Positions 1-6,560 are shown, counted from the stretch's first letter. The stretch: 6,724 bases of DNA from Blastococcus sp. CT_GayMR20 (GCF_004570345.1 NZ_SPQM01000203.1:1-6724); one strand, 5' to 3'. Notes: generated by a model not told the origin, from the sequence alone. Made by a program: numbers and translations.

Positions 1-1250
1 CCGACGGTTCGCCCAACTGGCTGACCAGCACCCTGCAGACCATCGGCGGCACCTTCGTCACCCTGCTGAAGACGCTCGTCCCGCCGCTGATCGTCACCGC
101 GGTGATCGTCAGCATCGCCAACCTCAGGCAGGTCTCCAACGCCGCCCGGCTCGCCGGTCAGACGCTGCTCTGGTTCGCGATCACCGCCCTGATCGCCGTC
201 GGCATCGGGATCGGCCTCGGGCTCCTGACCGAGCCCGGCCGCAACAGCTCCGTCGACGCCGCCGCCCAGACCGACCCGGGCACCACCGGTTCGTGGTTCG
301 ACTTCCTCAACGGGATCGTGCCCGGCAACGTCTTCGGGCTCCAGGGCTCGCCGGACGGCAGCCTGTCGTTCAACGTGCTCCAGCTGATCGTCATCGCGGC
401 CGCCATCGGCATCGCGGCGCTCAAGGTCGGGGACGCGGCCGAGCCGTTCCTCGGCTTCGTCCGCTCGGCTCTGGCGATCGTCCAGAAGGTGCTGTGGTGG
501 GTCATCCTGCTCGCGCCGCTGGGCACCGTCGGCCTGATCGGCAACGCGGTCGCGAGCTACGGCTGGGAGTCCCTCGGGTCCCTGGGCGTCTTCGCCGGCG
601 CGGTCTACGCCGGGCTCGCCCTGGTGCTCTTCGTCGTCTACCCGGTGCTGCTGCGCCTGCACGGTCTCTCTCCGCTGCGGTACTTCGCGGGTGCGTGGCC
701 GGCGATCCAGCTCGCGTTCGTCTCCCGCTCCTCGATCGGCACGCTGCCGGTGACCGAGCGTGTCACCGAGCAGAACCTCGGCGTCCCGCGGTCCTACGCC
801 TCCTTCGCCGTGCCGCTCGGCGCGACGACGAAGATGGACGGCTGCGCCGCGATCTACCCGGCGCTGGCGGCGATCTTCGTGGCGCAGTTCTTCGGCGTGG
901 ACCTCGGGCTCACCGACTACCTGCTGATCGCCCTGGTGTCGGTCGTCGGCTCCGCGGCGACCGCCGGGGTGACCGGGGCCGTCGTCATGCTGACGCTGAC
1001 CCTGTCCACCCTCGGCCTGCCGCTGGCCGGCGTCGGTCTGCTCCTCGCGATCGACCCGATCCTCGACATGGGCCGGACCGCGGTGAACGTCGCCGGCCAG
1101 GCGCTGGTCCCGACGATCGTCGCCAAGCGCGAAGGGATCCTCGACGTCGAGCGCTACCGGTCCACGTCGACGATCGAGCCGCTCGCCCGGGTCGAGGAGC
1201 GCGGTGGGGTCGACACCGACCTGCGCAGTCCGGAACCCGCGACGGTCTGA
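1..1250 (+). CDS. Dicarboxylate/amino-acid:cation symporter (SLC1/DAACS family), 5'-truncated
   Basis: This is a secondary transporter of the inner membrane, the family that imports glutamate, aspartate, C4-dicarboxylates or cystine with cations. The frame is open from base 3 and gives about 415 residues, so the true start and first helix or so lie outside the window. Several hydrophobic segments are visible. The HP1 signature [13 protein letters not shown] (from 726) matches the Glt_Ph type RSSSGTLP. TM7 carries [11 protein letters not shown] (from 831) where NMDGTA is usual. TM8 carries [16 protein letters not shown] (1053-1100), keeping the substrate-binding Asp and Arg-Thr. The equivalents of Glt_Ph N310, T314 and D405 are Lys, Cys and Gln. 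The GCA-x-YPA and DMGRT-x-NV-x-G pattern recalls TcyP/YdjN cystine transporters. A hydrophilic tail of about 35 residues follows TM8. Family assignment is secure; substrate and coupling ion are not. Confidence 0.93.
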   Translation, partial: DGSPNWLTSTLQTIGGTFVTLLKTLVPPLIVTAVIVSIANLRQVSNAARLAGQTLLWFAITALIAVGIGIGLGLLTEPGRNSSVDAAAQTDPGTTGSWFDFLNGIVPGNVFGLQGSPDGSLSFNVLQLIVIAAAIGIAALKVGDAAEPFLGFVRSALAIVQKVLWWVILLAPLGTVGLIGNAVASYGWESLGSLGVFAGAVYAGLALVLFVVYPVLLRLHGLSPLRYFAGAWPAIQLAFVSRSSIGTLPVTERVTEQNLGVPRSYASFAVPLGATTKMDGCAAIYPALAAIFVAQFFGVDLGLTDYLLIALVSVVGSAATAGVTGAVVMLTLTLSTLGLPLAGVGLLLAIDPILDMGRTAVNVAGQALVPTIVAKREGILDVERYRSTSTIEPLARVEERGGVDTDLRSPEPATV

Positions 1251-1309
1251 GAAGGGACCCGGTCCTCCCCGCCCTCCGCACGCTCAGGCCGGTGCCCTGG
1301 ACGGGGCCG

Positions 1310-1341
1310 ACGGCCCGGTCCCCTCTCGGGGGCCGGGCCGT
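1310..1341. terminator. Bidirectional hairpin terminator between convergent genes
   Basis: A 14-bp stem (1310-1323 with 1328-1341, one G-U or G-T pair) closes a TCTC tetraloop. It lies 60 bp after the symporter stop and 8 bp before the stop of the opposing lipoprotein gene. There is no T-run on either side, which is usual for actinobacterial hairpins. Position and stem strength suggest it ends transcription from both sides. Confidence 0.8.
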
Positions 1342-1348
1342 TCCGCGG

Positions 1349-2245
1349 TCAGTCGACCAGGTCGGCGCAACTCGTCTCGTGCGGCAGCAGGGGGCGGAAG
1401 AGGAGCGACCAGCGCGCGCCGTCGGCCGACAGCCAGGGCGTCAGCATGTTCGCCGCCTTCGCCGCCTCGATCACCGCGGTGGCCTCGGGGCCGGAGGCGG
1501 TGACGCAGCCGAGGTCGGGGAAGGGCCCGAGCGGCTCGCCGGGCAACGGCGGGCCAGGCCACGCGCGCGGTTCCGGGGTGAGTCCCTGCGCGATGTCCTC
1601 CTCCGACGGGGTCCAGGGACGGACGACGGCGGCCACGGCGGCCGGCGTCCACGACTCCGGGACCGGTGCTCCGTCCTCCGACACGGCCAGGCCGGTGAGC
1701 TCGTCCAGCAGGCCGCTCAGCTCGCCGCGGGCGGCCAACTGCTGCTCGGTCAGCCCGGTGTCGGGCATGCCCTGGGTCTCGGTGAGGCCGTAGACCTCGC
1801 GCACGTACGTCTCCTCCGCGGTGACGAGGGTGAACCGGGTGGAGGGGACGTCGGCCAGCGGCGGCATCCCGAGGTCGTCGGTCTCGGCCACCCCGGCGGC
1901 GAGCGCTCGGTCGGCCAGCGCCTGCACGCCGTCCGGTCCGATGTCGAGCACCTGCACGTTGGGCCACGCGAACCCCGGGTAGATGGCCGCGACCGGCCCC
2001 TCGACGAGCACCCGGCCGTCGGCGTAGACGCTGGCCAGCGGCAGCCGGCTCGGGATCGTCTCCGGCGTCACGAAACCGCCGGTGAACTCCGCCTGCAGCA
2101 CGAGGGTCCCCTCGTCGCCGTCCGGGAGGGCCACGGCGGACGACGGGGACGCGGACCCGGGCGACCCGGTCCGCTCGGCGCAGGCCGCCGTCCCGAGGAG
2201 GAGCGCGACGGCCAGGACCGGCCGGACGGCGCCGGGAATCGACAT
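1349..2245 (-). CDS. Predicted lipoprotein of unknown function
   Basis: This gene encodes 298 residues from the ATG at 2245. The N-terminus is a lipoprotein signal: a short basic start (R8), a hydrophobic run [11 protein letters not shown] and then Cys22, followed by a Ser/Pro/Gly-rich linker (about residues 23-40). The Cys would be lipidated and the protein held on the outer face of the membrane. The -3 residue is Thr rather than Leu, so the lipobox is acceptable but not ideal. The mature part is soluble with no further membrane helix. It has beta-like segments early ([24 protein letters not shown]) and two late cysteines (in LGCVTASG and near the C-terminus, TSCADLVD) that could form a disulfide. 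I recognise no domain. No good Shine-Dalgarno precedes the ATG. The frame stays open upstream antisense to nucS, but the signal peptide fixes the start. It converges with the symporter gene and diverges from nucS. Confidence 0.8.
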   Translation of the reverse strand: MSIPGAVRPVLAVALLLGTAACAERTGSPGSASPSSAVALPDGDEGTLVLQAEFTGGFVTPETIPSRLPLASVYADGRVLVEGPVAAIYPGFAWPNVQVLDIGPDGVQALADRALAAGVAETDDLGMPPLADVPSTRFTLVTAEETYVREVYGLTETQGMPDTGLTEQQLAARGELSGLLDELTGLAVSEDGAPVPESWTPAAVAAVVRPWTPSEEDIAQGLTPEPRAWPGPPLPGEPLGPFPDLGCVTASGPEATAVIEAAKAANMLTPWLSADGARWSLLFRPLLPHETSCADLVD

Positions 2246-2281
2246 GCCAGCACGACGACGGGGGCGCCGGGGTGGTTCCCG

Positions 2282-2306
2282 CGGCCCCCGGTACCGTCGG
2301 CCCCCG
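2282..2306 (+). promoter_or_regulatory. Candidate nucS promoter, leaderless type
   Basis: TACCGT at 2292-2297 fits the actinobacterial TANNNT -10 pattern. Transcription about 7-9 bases downstream would start at or next to the GTG at 2306, giving a leaderless message, which agrees with the absence of a Shine-Dalgarno. Two copies of CGGCCCCCG (2282-2290 and 2298-2306), 16 bp apart, flank the hexamer. No clear -35 is seen. The only support is the pattern and the spacing. Confidence 0.3.
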
Positions 2307-2977
2307 TGCGCCTGGTCATTGCCCGCTGCTCCGTGGACTACATCGGGCGGCTCACCGCCCACCTGCCGATGGCGACCCGCCTCCTGCTGGTCAAGGCCGA
2401 CGGCTCGGTGTCCATCCACGCCGACGACCGCGCCTACAAGCCGCTGAACTGGATGAGCCCACCCTGCAGCCTCAAGGACGGGCTCGTGGACGGCGCCGGC
2501 ACGTGGACGGTGACCAACAAGGCCGGCGAACAGCTGATCATCACGATCGAGGCGGTCGAGCACGACCACTCCGCGGACCTCGGGGTGGACCCCGGCCTGC
2601 AGAAGGACGGCGTCGAGGCCGAGCTGCAGCGGCTGCTGGCGCTGCACGTGGAGACCTTCGGGCAGGGGTGGTCGCTCGTGCGGCGGGAGTACCCGACCGC
2701 GATCGGCCCGGTCGACCTGCTCTGCCGGGACGCGGCAGGCGCCGTGGTCGCCGTGGAGATCAAGCGCCGCGGCGAGATCGACGGCGTGGAGCAGCTCACC
2801 CGCTACCTGGAGCTGCTGAACCGCGATCCGCTGCTCGCCCCCGTCAAGGGTGTCTTCGCCGCGCAGGAGATCAAGCCGCAGGCGCGAGTCCTCGCCATGG
2901 ACCGCGGCATCGACTGCGTGACCGTCGACTACGCCGTCCTCAAGGGCACCGACGACCCGTCGGAGCGGCTCTTCTGA
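2306..2977 (+). CDS. nucS: Mismatch-specific endonuclease NucS/EndoMS
   Basis: NucS cuts both strands at mismatched base pairs and carries out the MutS/MutL-independent mismatch repair of actinobacteria and many archaea. The GTG at 2306 gives 223 residues, the length I recall for mycobacterial NucS, beginning [16 protein letters not shown]. The N-terminal DNA-binding and dimerisation part (about 1-110) includes the typical [14 protein letters not shown]. The C-terminal nuclease domain shows the PD-(D/E)XK site: Asp137 in GPVDLLCRD, then Glu151 and Lys153 in [13 protein letters not shown]. The 14-residue Asp-to-Glu spacing is the same as D160/E174/K176 of the Pyrococcus enzyme. The protein ends SERLF, consistent with a C-terminal beta-clamp contact motif known for this family. 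No Shine-Dalgarno precedes the start, so a leaderless transcript is likely. The gene diverges from the lipoprotein gene, and its stop lies 9 bp from the stop of the converging M28 gene. All key residues are present. Confidence 0.97.
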   Translation: MRLVIARCSVDYIGRLTAHLPMATRLLLVKADGSVSIHADDRAYKPLNWMSPPCSLKDGLVDGAGTWTVTNKAGEQLIITIEAVEHDHSADLGVDPGLQKDGVEAELQRLLALHVETFGQGWSLVRREYPTAIGPVDLLCRDAAGAVVAVEIKRRGEIDGVEQLTRYLELLNRDPLLAPVKGVFAAQEIKPQARVLAMDRGIDCVTVDYAVLKGTDDPSERLF

Positions 2978-2989
2978 GCCGCCGGCTCA
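2965..2989. terminator. Overlapping hairpins at the nucS / M28 convergent stops
   Basis: Two mutually exclusive hairpins occupy the junction. One pairs 2965-2971 with 2976-2982 (7 bp, TTCT loop). The other pairs TGAGCC (2975-2980) with GGCTCA (2984-2989) around a GCC loop, so its two arms start with the stop codons of the two opposing genes. Either could help end transcription in both directions. The stems are short and lack T-runs, so terminator function is only plausible. Confidence 0.4.
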
Positions 2990-4240
2990 TCCGGACCCGG
3001 CGCCGATCCCGAACACGTCGAGGCGGCCCGGCCCCCAGCTGACGACCGACCCCGCCGGCCGGGGTGCGGCATCGACGGGCTCCAGCCAGCCGACGAGGGC
3101 AGCGACGTCCATCCGCAGGATCTCCATGGCCAGTGCCGGGTCGACCGTGTCGAGGGTGTCGTTCGCGCTGTGGATGTTGCCGTTGGCGCTGTCGGCGCCC
3201 TCGATGGTCAGCACGGCCGGGATGCCCGCGTCGAGGAACGGCACGTGATCGCTGGCGAACGGGTTCAGCGAGGTCTCGACGGTGAGCCCGGTGGCCGTGG
3301 CCGCCGCGGTCGCCAGGTCGTTGATCAGCGCCGCCGACCGCGGCGCGCCCTCGAGCAGGACCGTGGGTGCGGCGGTGTTGAGCGAACCGACCATGTCCAG
3401 GTTGAGCACGGCACGGATGCGCGCCCGCTCGGCGCCGGGGAGCCCGCGGACGTACTGGCGGCTGCCGTGCAGGCCCTCCTCCTCCCCGCCGAACAGGATG
3501 ACCCGCAGGTCGTGCCGCCACGGCCGGCCGGAAAGCACCCTGGCCATCTCCGGGACGCCGGCCGAACCGCTGCCGTTGTCGTCGGCGCCCGGGGCGGGCG
3601 CCGAGGGACCGCCGGGGAGGTTGATCGAGTCCAGGTGCGCGGTGATCAGGACGACGCCGCGGGGACCCTCACCGGAGCCGGCCAGGTCCCCGATCACGTT
3701 GCTGCTCGACCCCGAGCCCACCGTGATGGCCGGCCGGCTCACCGCGTAACCCCGGTCGGTGAGGAGCGCGGCCATGTGGTCGGCGGCCTCCCGGAAGCCG
3801 GCACTGAGCGAGTGCCGCGTCGGCAGGCCGGCCAGGAAGCCCAGCGTCCCCTCGAAGGACTCCCGCGAAAGTGCGTCCAGCAGCTCGGCGGTCACCGGAT
3901 CGATCGCCCGCGCGGCGGCCTCCGGCCGGTGCACGACGACGGTGCCGCCCTCGGGCATCGGGTCGACGCGCCAGTCCGGGTGCACCGGCACCGCCTCGGC
4001 CTCCGCCGTCCCCTGCTCCAGGTCGGTCAGCTGGACGTGCGGCAGCTCGAGGTCGGGCAGCGCGACGACGAGGTGCCGGCCGTGGTCGAGCAGCACGGGA
4101 ACGTCGGGGTGCTGCTGCTGGAAGGAGCGGCCCACCTGGGTCACGAGCACGGGTCGGCCGGTCCGCGCGGCCGCCGCCTCGTCCCACTGGAAGACCTGGT
4201 CGCCGAAGCGGATGGCGCTGCCGACCTGCGGTCCGGTCAT
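2987..4240 (-). CDS. M28-family zinc aminopeptidase with a truncated C-terminal propeller blade
   Basis: The product has 417 residues. The ATG at 4240 has GGAGGG at good spacing and overlaps the stop of the preceding gene as ATGA. Residues 1-130 or so form an N-terminal region without a signal peptide; it may be a pro-domain. The M28 catalytic domain (about 135-385) has every expected residue of the two-zinc site: His202 and Asp204 (TAHLDS), Asp220 (GADDNGSG), Glu253 as general base and Glu254 (GGEEEGLHGS), Asp282 (LNLDMVG) and His332 (SDHVPF). It should remove residues from peptide ends; aminopeptidase is more likely than carboxypeptidase. The last residues from RPAGSVVSWGPGRLDVF (394 on) match the start of the blades in the nearby M43 protease, then the protein ends after about 20 of 49 blade residues. 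Substrate and cellular location are open, since no export signal is visible. Confidence 0.93.
   Translation of the reverse strand: MTGPQVGSAIRFGDQVFQWDEAAAARTGRPVLVTQVGRSFQQQHPDVPVLLDHGRHLVVALPDLELPHVQLTDLEQGTAEAEAVPVHPDWRVDPMPEGGTVVVHRPEAAARAIDPVTAELLDALSRESFEGTLGFLAGLPTRHSLSAGFREAADHMAALLTDRGYAVSRPAITVGSGSSSNVIGDLAGSGEGPRGVVLITAHLDSINLPGGPSAPAPGADDNGSGSAGVPEMARVLSGRPWRHDLRVILFGGEEEGLHGSRQYVRGLPGAERARIRAVLNLDMVGSLNTAAPTVLLEGAPRSAALINDLATAAATATGLTVETSLNPFASDHVPFLDAGIPAVLTIEGADSANGNIHSANDTLDTVDPALAMEILRMDVAALVGWLEPVDAAPRPAGSVVSWGPGRLDVFGIGAGSG
2990..3061 (-). other. Vestigial first blade of a PLL-like propeller inside the M28 gene
   Basis: Residues 394-417 of the M28 protein begin RPAGSVV and continue SWGPGRLDVF, the same entry sequence as the first blade of the M43 protease (RPAGSVVAW...NRLDAF). 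At the DNA level the seven RPAGSVV codons differ at only about two bases between the two genes. The blade then degrades to GIGAGSG and stops, and the conserved YHKWWNG part is absent in all frames of the short remaining gap. Confidence 0.7.
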
Positions 4241-4608
4241 CGTGCCGCCCTCCGTCGTATCTCCAGCCGGTCCGGCGCGACGCTCAGGACCTCCAGCACC
4301 TGCGCGCCACCGCGCTCGGTCGTGACCTCGAGTGCGCCCCCCGCGTCGGCCGTGCGCCACTGTCCCGGGAGCGCCTGCTCGGCGTCCCCGCGTCCGACGG
4401 CCCACTCGACGAAGGCGCCGTCCGGGGCGAACTCGATGCCGTCCCGGCCGCGGGCCCGGGGGAAGTCGTGGTCCGGGGGCCGGTAGACGAGCACGTCGTC
4501 GTGGTCCTCCTCGAAGGAGTGCATCCACCGCCCGGTGACGCCGTCCCGGGCACCCGCCGGGGTGCCGGGCATCTGGCCGGGATCGGGACCCGGCATCTGG
4601 TCGGACAT
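4237..4608 (-). CDS. Small beta-rich protein of unknown function in the protease operon
   Basis: This gene encodes 123 residues and starts at the ATG at 4608, which has AGGAGG seven bases upstream; the start is well supported. The first 25 residues are rich in Met, Pro, Gly and Asp (MSDQMPGPDPGQMPGTPAG) and look disordered; no signal peptide is present. From about residue 24 comes GVTGRWMHSFEEDHDDVLVY, then RPP, FPRARGRDGIEF, PDGAF, and GQWR. The rest alternates hydrophobic and polar residues and ends LEVLSVAPDRLEIRR. The starting G-x-W and the short strands suggest a small lipocalin-like barrel. I recall similar W-x-H-S-x-EED...VYRP...RGR-x-G proteins in other bacteria without a known function. 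Its stop overlaps the M28 start by ATGA, so the two are translationally coupled. An accessory, chaperone or inhibitor role for the neighbouring proteases is a guess from position. Confidence 0.85.
   Translation of the reverse strand: MSDQMPGPDPGQMPGTPAGARDGVTGRWMHSFEEDHDDVLVYRPPDHDFPRARGRDGIEFAPDGAFVEWAVGRGDAEQALPGQWRTADAGGALEVTTERGGAQVLEVLSVAPDRLEIRRRAAR
4248..4253 (-). promoter_or_regulatory. Ribosome binding site of the M28 gene
   Basis: GGAGGG on the minus strand lies seven bases before the ATG at 4240, inside the 3' end of the small upstream gene. It fixes the M28 start against longer readings of the same open frame, which runs upstream without a stop. Confidence 0.8.
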
Positions 4609-4616
4609 GGTCGGGT

Positions 4617-4622
4617 CCTCCT
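4617..4622 (-). promoter_or_regulatory. Ribosome binding site of the small beta-rich protein gene
   Basis: AGGAGG on the minus strand lies eight bases before the ATG at 4608. It is the best Shine-Dalgarno in the window and implies efficient initiation of this small protein. Confidence 0.85.
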
Positions 4623-4647
4623 GTGCGGGGAAGCGGGCCGGGGCGGT

Positions 4648-4692
4648 CGCCGGGGTACGGGGGCGGGCCGGTGCCCGCTCCCGTACCCGGCG
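4648..4692 (-). terminator. Long intercistronic hairpin downstream of the M43 protease gene
   Basis: Bases 4648-4668 pair with 4673-4692 to form a 20-bp stem with one bulged G, one G-U-type pair and a 4-base loop. It starts 7-8 bases after the M43 stop codon. No T-run follows. Only about 25 bases lie between it and the next ribosome binding site, which leaves little room for a separate promoter. It may be a partial terminator that lets some transcripts through, or a 3' stabiliser of the M43 message. Hairpin structure is clear; the role is inferred. Confidence 0.7.
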
Positions 4693-4699
4693 CGAAGGG

Positions 4700-6448
4700 T
4701 CAGCTCTGCGCCGCCGCCATCTGGGTGCCCTGCTGCTGGGACGGGACCACCGGCTGCTGCGCCGGCTGTCCGTCGCCCTCCCGGAAGGAGCTGATGACGC
4801 CGCCCAGCGACTCGTAGCCGGCGAGCGAGGGGCCCCAGGCCGAGCCGTTCCACCACTTGTGGAACAGGGCCCCGTTCGTCCCGGTGACGAACACGTCGAG
4901 CCGGTTGGGGCCCCATGCGACCACTCTCGGCTCGCCGATGATCGTCCCGCCCATGGCCTCGTAGCCGGTGAGCGAGGGGCCCCAGGAGGAGCCGTTCCAC
5001 CACTTGTGGAACAGCTGGCTGTCCGTCCCGGTCACGAAGACGTCAAGCCGGTTCGGGCCCCACGAGGCGACGGCCGGGGCGCTGGTGCAGACGCCACCCA
5101 TGTTCTCCCAGCCGGTGACCGACGGTCCCCAGGAGGAGCCGTTCCACCACTTGTGGTACAGCGCGCTGTCGGTGCCGATGACGAACACGTCGAGCCGGTT
5201 CGGCCCCCACGCCACGACCGTCGGCGGGCTCGCGCAGATGCCGCCGAGGGACTCCCAGCCGGTGACCGACGGTCCCCAGGACGAGCCGTTCCACCACTTG
5301 TGGTACATCGCGCGGTCGGTGCCGAGGACGAAGGCGTCCAGCCGGTTGGTGTCCCACGCGACGACCGATCCGGCCGGCCGCCGGCGGCTGGCCGGCGAGG
5401 TCTGCGCCAGGGAACGGCGGACGCCGTCGAGGCAGGCCTCCATCCGGGCCGCCTGGCCGCGCGTGAACATGACCAGGAGGGCGTCGTCGGTGTAGTCCAT
5501 GTAGTCGTAGAACAGGTCGCCGTTCGGGCCGTTGTTGCAGGTCACCCGCGGGAACGTCGGGACGCCGGTGTTCGGGCCGCCCTGGTTGGGGGTGTCGGCC
5601 ACCTCGTCGGTCCCGCCGCAGCCGGTGCCGTCGTCGCCCCAGATGTGGAACAGGTTGAGGTAGTGGCCGACCTCGTGCGTCGCCGTCCGCCCGAGGTGGA
5701 ACGGAGGCTTGGCGGTGCCACCGAGGCCGAAGCCGCTGTGCGTGCACACGACGCCGTCCGTGGCCGCCGGGCCGCCGGGGAACTGGGCGTAGCCGAGCAG
5801 CCCACCGGAGAGCTGGCAGACCCAGATGTTGAGGTACTTGTCGGTCGGCCAGGCGTCCACGCCGCCGGTCGCCGCCCGCTTGACCTTGTCGTCGGAGCCG
5901 AACGACGCCACCGAGGTCTTGGTGCGGGTGATGCCCGTGGTCGGGTTGCCCGCGGGGTCGGTGGTGGCGAGGAAGAACTCCACCCGGCTGTCGGCGACCA
6001 GGGACGAGAACGCCGGCGGGACGATGGACACGTCCGGGTTGGTGGCCCGGAAGTCGCGGTTGAGGACGTCGATCTGGCTGGTGATCTGCGCTTCGGAGAC
6101 GTTCTGCGCGTCGGTGTTGTAGACCACGTGCACGACGACCGGGATGTAGGCCACGCCCGGGAAGCGGCCGACCTCGTCGGCGGCCAGGAACTCCAGGGTC
6201 GCGTTCTCGATGGCCGCCCGGGCCTCGCGGTACTCCGCGGACTCCGCCAGCAGCCGGTGGTGGATCTCCATGGCCCCGCAGCGGCGTCCCGGCGAGTCCT
6301 GCGTCGTCCCGTCGTCCGGCGGCCCGCCGGTCTCGCCGCCCATCGCCGCGCGCTGCATCCCGGACATGGCGTCGCCGCCCATCCCGGGTGCGCCCTGCCC
6401 CTCCATCCCCGATGCGCCGTTGAGCCGCATGTCGTCGCTGCCGGTCAT
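4700..6448 (-). CDS. M43 (pappalysin-like) zinc metalloprotease with four C-terminal PLL-like blades
   Basis: The product has 582 residues. Residues 1-50 are Met/Gly-rich and not a signal peptide. From Arg55 ([13 protein letters not shown]) to about 345 lies an M43B metalloprotease. Its features include [11 protein letters not shown], the zinc site [11 protein letters not shown] (His258, His262 and His268 bind zinc, Glu259 is catalytic), the following [19 protein letters not shown], and the Met-turn YMDY (Met317) with TDD...MFT. Asn at the place of the usual Gly in HExxHxxGxxH is, as I recall, common in this subgroup. Residues 361-556 are four 49-residue repeats (consensus [26 protein letters not shown]) like the sugar-binding PLL/DUF346 beta-propellers. 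A Gln-rich tail ends the protein. The ATG at 6448 has only weak ribosome-binding matches (GAGG three bases away, AAGGGG 12 bases away); the Met at 6430 is an alternative start. The enzyme should be an endopeptidase targeted to glycan- or surface-bound substrates; export is unexplained. Confidence 0.93.
   Translation of the reverse strand: MTGSDDMRLNGASGMEGQGAPGMGGDAMSGMQRAAMGGETGGPPDDGTTQDSPGRRCGAMEIHHRLLAESAEYREARAAIENATLEFLAADEVGRFPGVAYIPVVVHVVYNTDAQNVSEAQITSQIDVLNRDFRATNPDVSIVPPAFSSLVADSRVEFFLATTDPAGNPTTGITRTKTSVASFGSDDKVKRAATGGVDAWPTDKYLNIWVCQLSGGLLGYAQFPGGPAATDGVVCTHSGFGLGGTAKPPFHLGRTATHEVGHYLNLFHIWGDDGTGCGGTDEVADTPNQGGPNTGVPTFPRVTCNNGPNGDLFYDYMDYTDDALLVMFTRGQAARMEACLDGVRRSLAQTSPASRRRPAGSVVAWDTNRLDAFVLGTDRAMYHKWWNGSSWGPSVTGWESLGGICASPPTVVAWGPNRLDVFVIGTDSALYHKWWNGSSWGPSVTGWENMGGVCTSAPAVASWGPNRLDVFVTGTDSQLFHKWWNGSSWGPSLTGYEAMGGTIIGEPRVVAWGPNRLDVFVTGTNGALFHKWWNGSAWGPSLAGYESLGGVISSFREGDGQPAQQPVVPSQQQGTQMAAAQS
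4781..5368 (-). repeat. Four tandem 147-bp repeats encoding propeller blades
   Basis: Four units (5222-5368, 5075-5221, 4928-5074, 4781-4927) have an exact period of 147 bp or 49 codons. The anchor CCGGTT occurs at 4901, 5048, 5195 and 5342. A 21-base stretch encoding most of HKWWNGS is identical in all four units (starting at 4842, 4989, 5136 and 5283), so the copies arose or were homogenised recently. Each unit encodes one W-rich blade. Complete PLL-type lectins have seven blades. Confidence 0.92.
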
Positions 6449-6499
6449 GTGCCTCGCCGTCCCCTTCGTTCCCCCACAGGGCTCGAGTTGGTGCCGAAC

Positions 6500-6512
6500 G
6501 CCCAGACTGGGC
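6500..6512. promoter_or_regulatory. Perfect dyad upstream of the M43 gene, candidate operator
   Basis: GCCCAG-A-CTGGGC is a perfect 6+6 inverted repeat 52 bp upstream of the M43 start, in the 112-bp gap after the LuxR-type gene. It could be an operator for that regulator or a chance GC-rich palindrome. No convincing -10/-35 pair is visible in this gap. Confidence 0.3.
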
Positions 6513-6527
6513 CGCGGCGCCCCTCGT

Positions 6528-6546
6528 GGGCATCGGGAAAATGCCT
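6528..6546 (-). terminator. Weak hairpin after the LuxR-type gene
   Basis: GGCAT (6529-6533) pairs with ATGCC (6541-6545), with one further G-T pair outside, around a 7-base loop, 15 bases past the LuxR-type stop. It is short and has no T-run. It may be a weak terminator; the AT-richer bases here could instead belong to the promoter of the M43 operon. Confidence 0.25.
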
Positions 6547-6560
6547 TAGATCGCCGGTGC

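Noticed and set aside
293..2305. Long plus-strand open frame running upstream of nucS through the symporter and lipoprotein genes
   Set aside because: The translation before 2306 is Arg/Ala/Pro-rich and matches no protein; it overlaps two well-supported genes. It is open only because of GC-rich codon bias. Only the part from 2306 is real.
2246..2647. Upstream extension of the lipoprotein gene
   Set aside because: The extension is antisense to nucS, and the signal peptide with lipobox begins exactly at the ATG at 2245.
4241..4528. Upstream extension of the M28 gene
   Set aside because: It overlaps the small gene in another frame. The ATG at 4240 has a good ribosome binding site and an ATGA overlap, and the extension is Arg/Gly-rich shadow sequence.
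4781..5368. Regular repeats as a possible CRISPR array
   Set aside because: The period is 147 bp with similarity along the whole unit and an intact reading frame, so this is a protein-coding tandem repeat.
5645..5677. Asn in place of Gly in the HExxHxxGxxH zinc motif as an inactivating change
   Set aside because: The three His and the Glu are present, and as I recall many M43B proteases have HEVGHxLNLxH, so it is probably normal for the subgroup.
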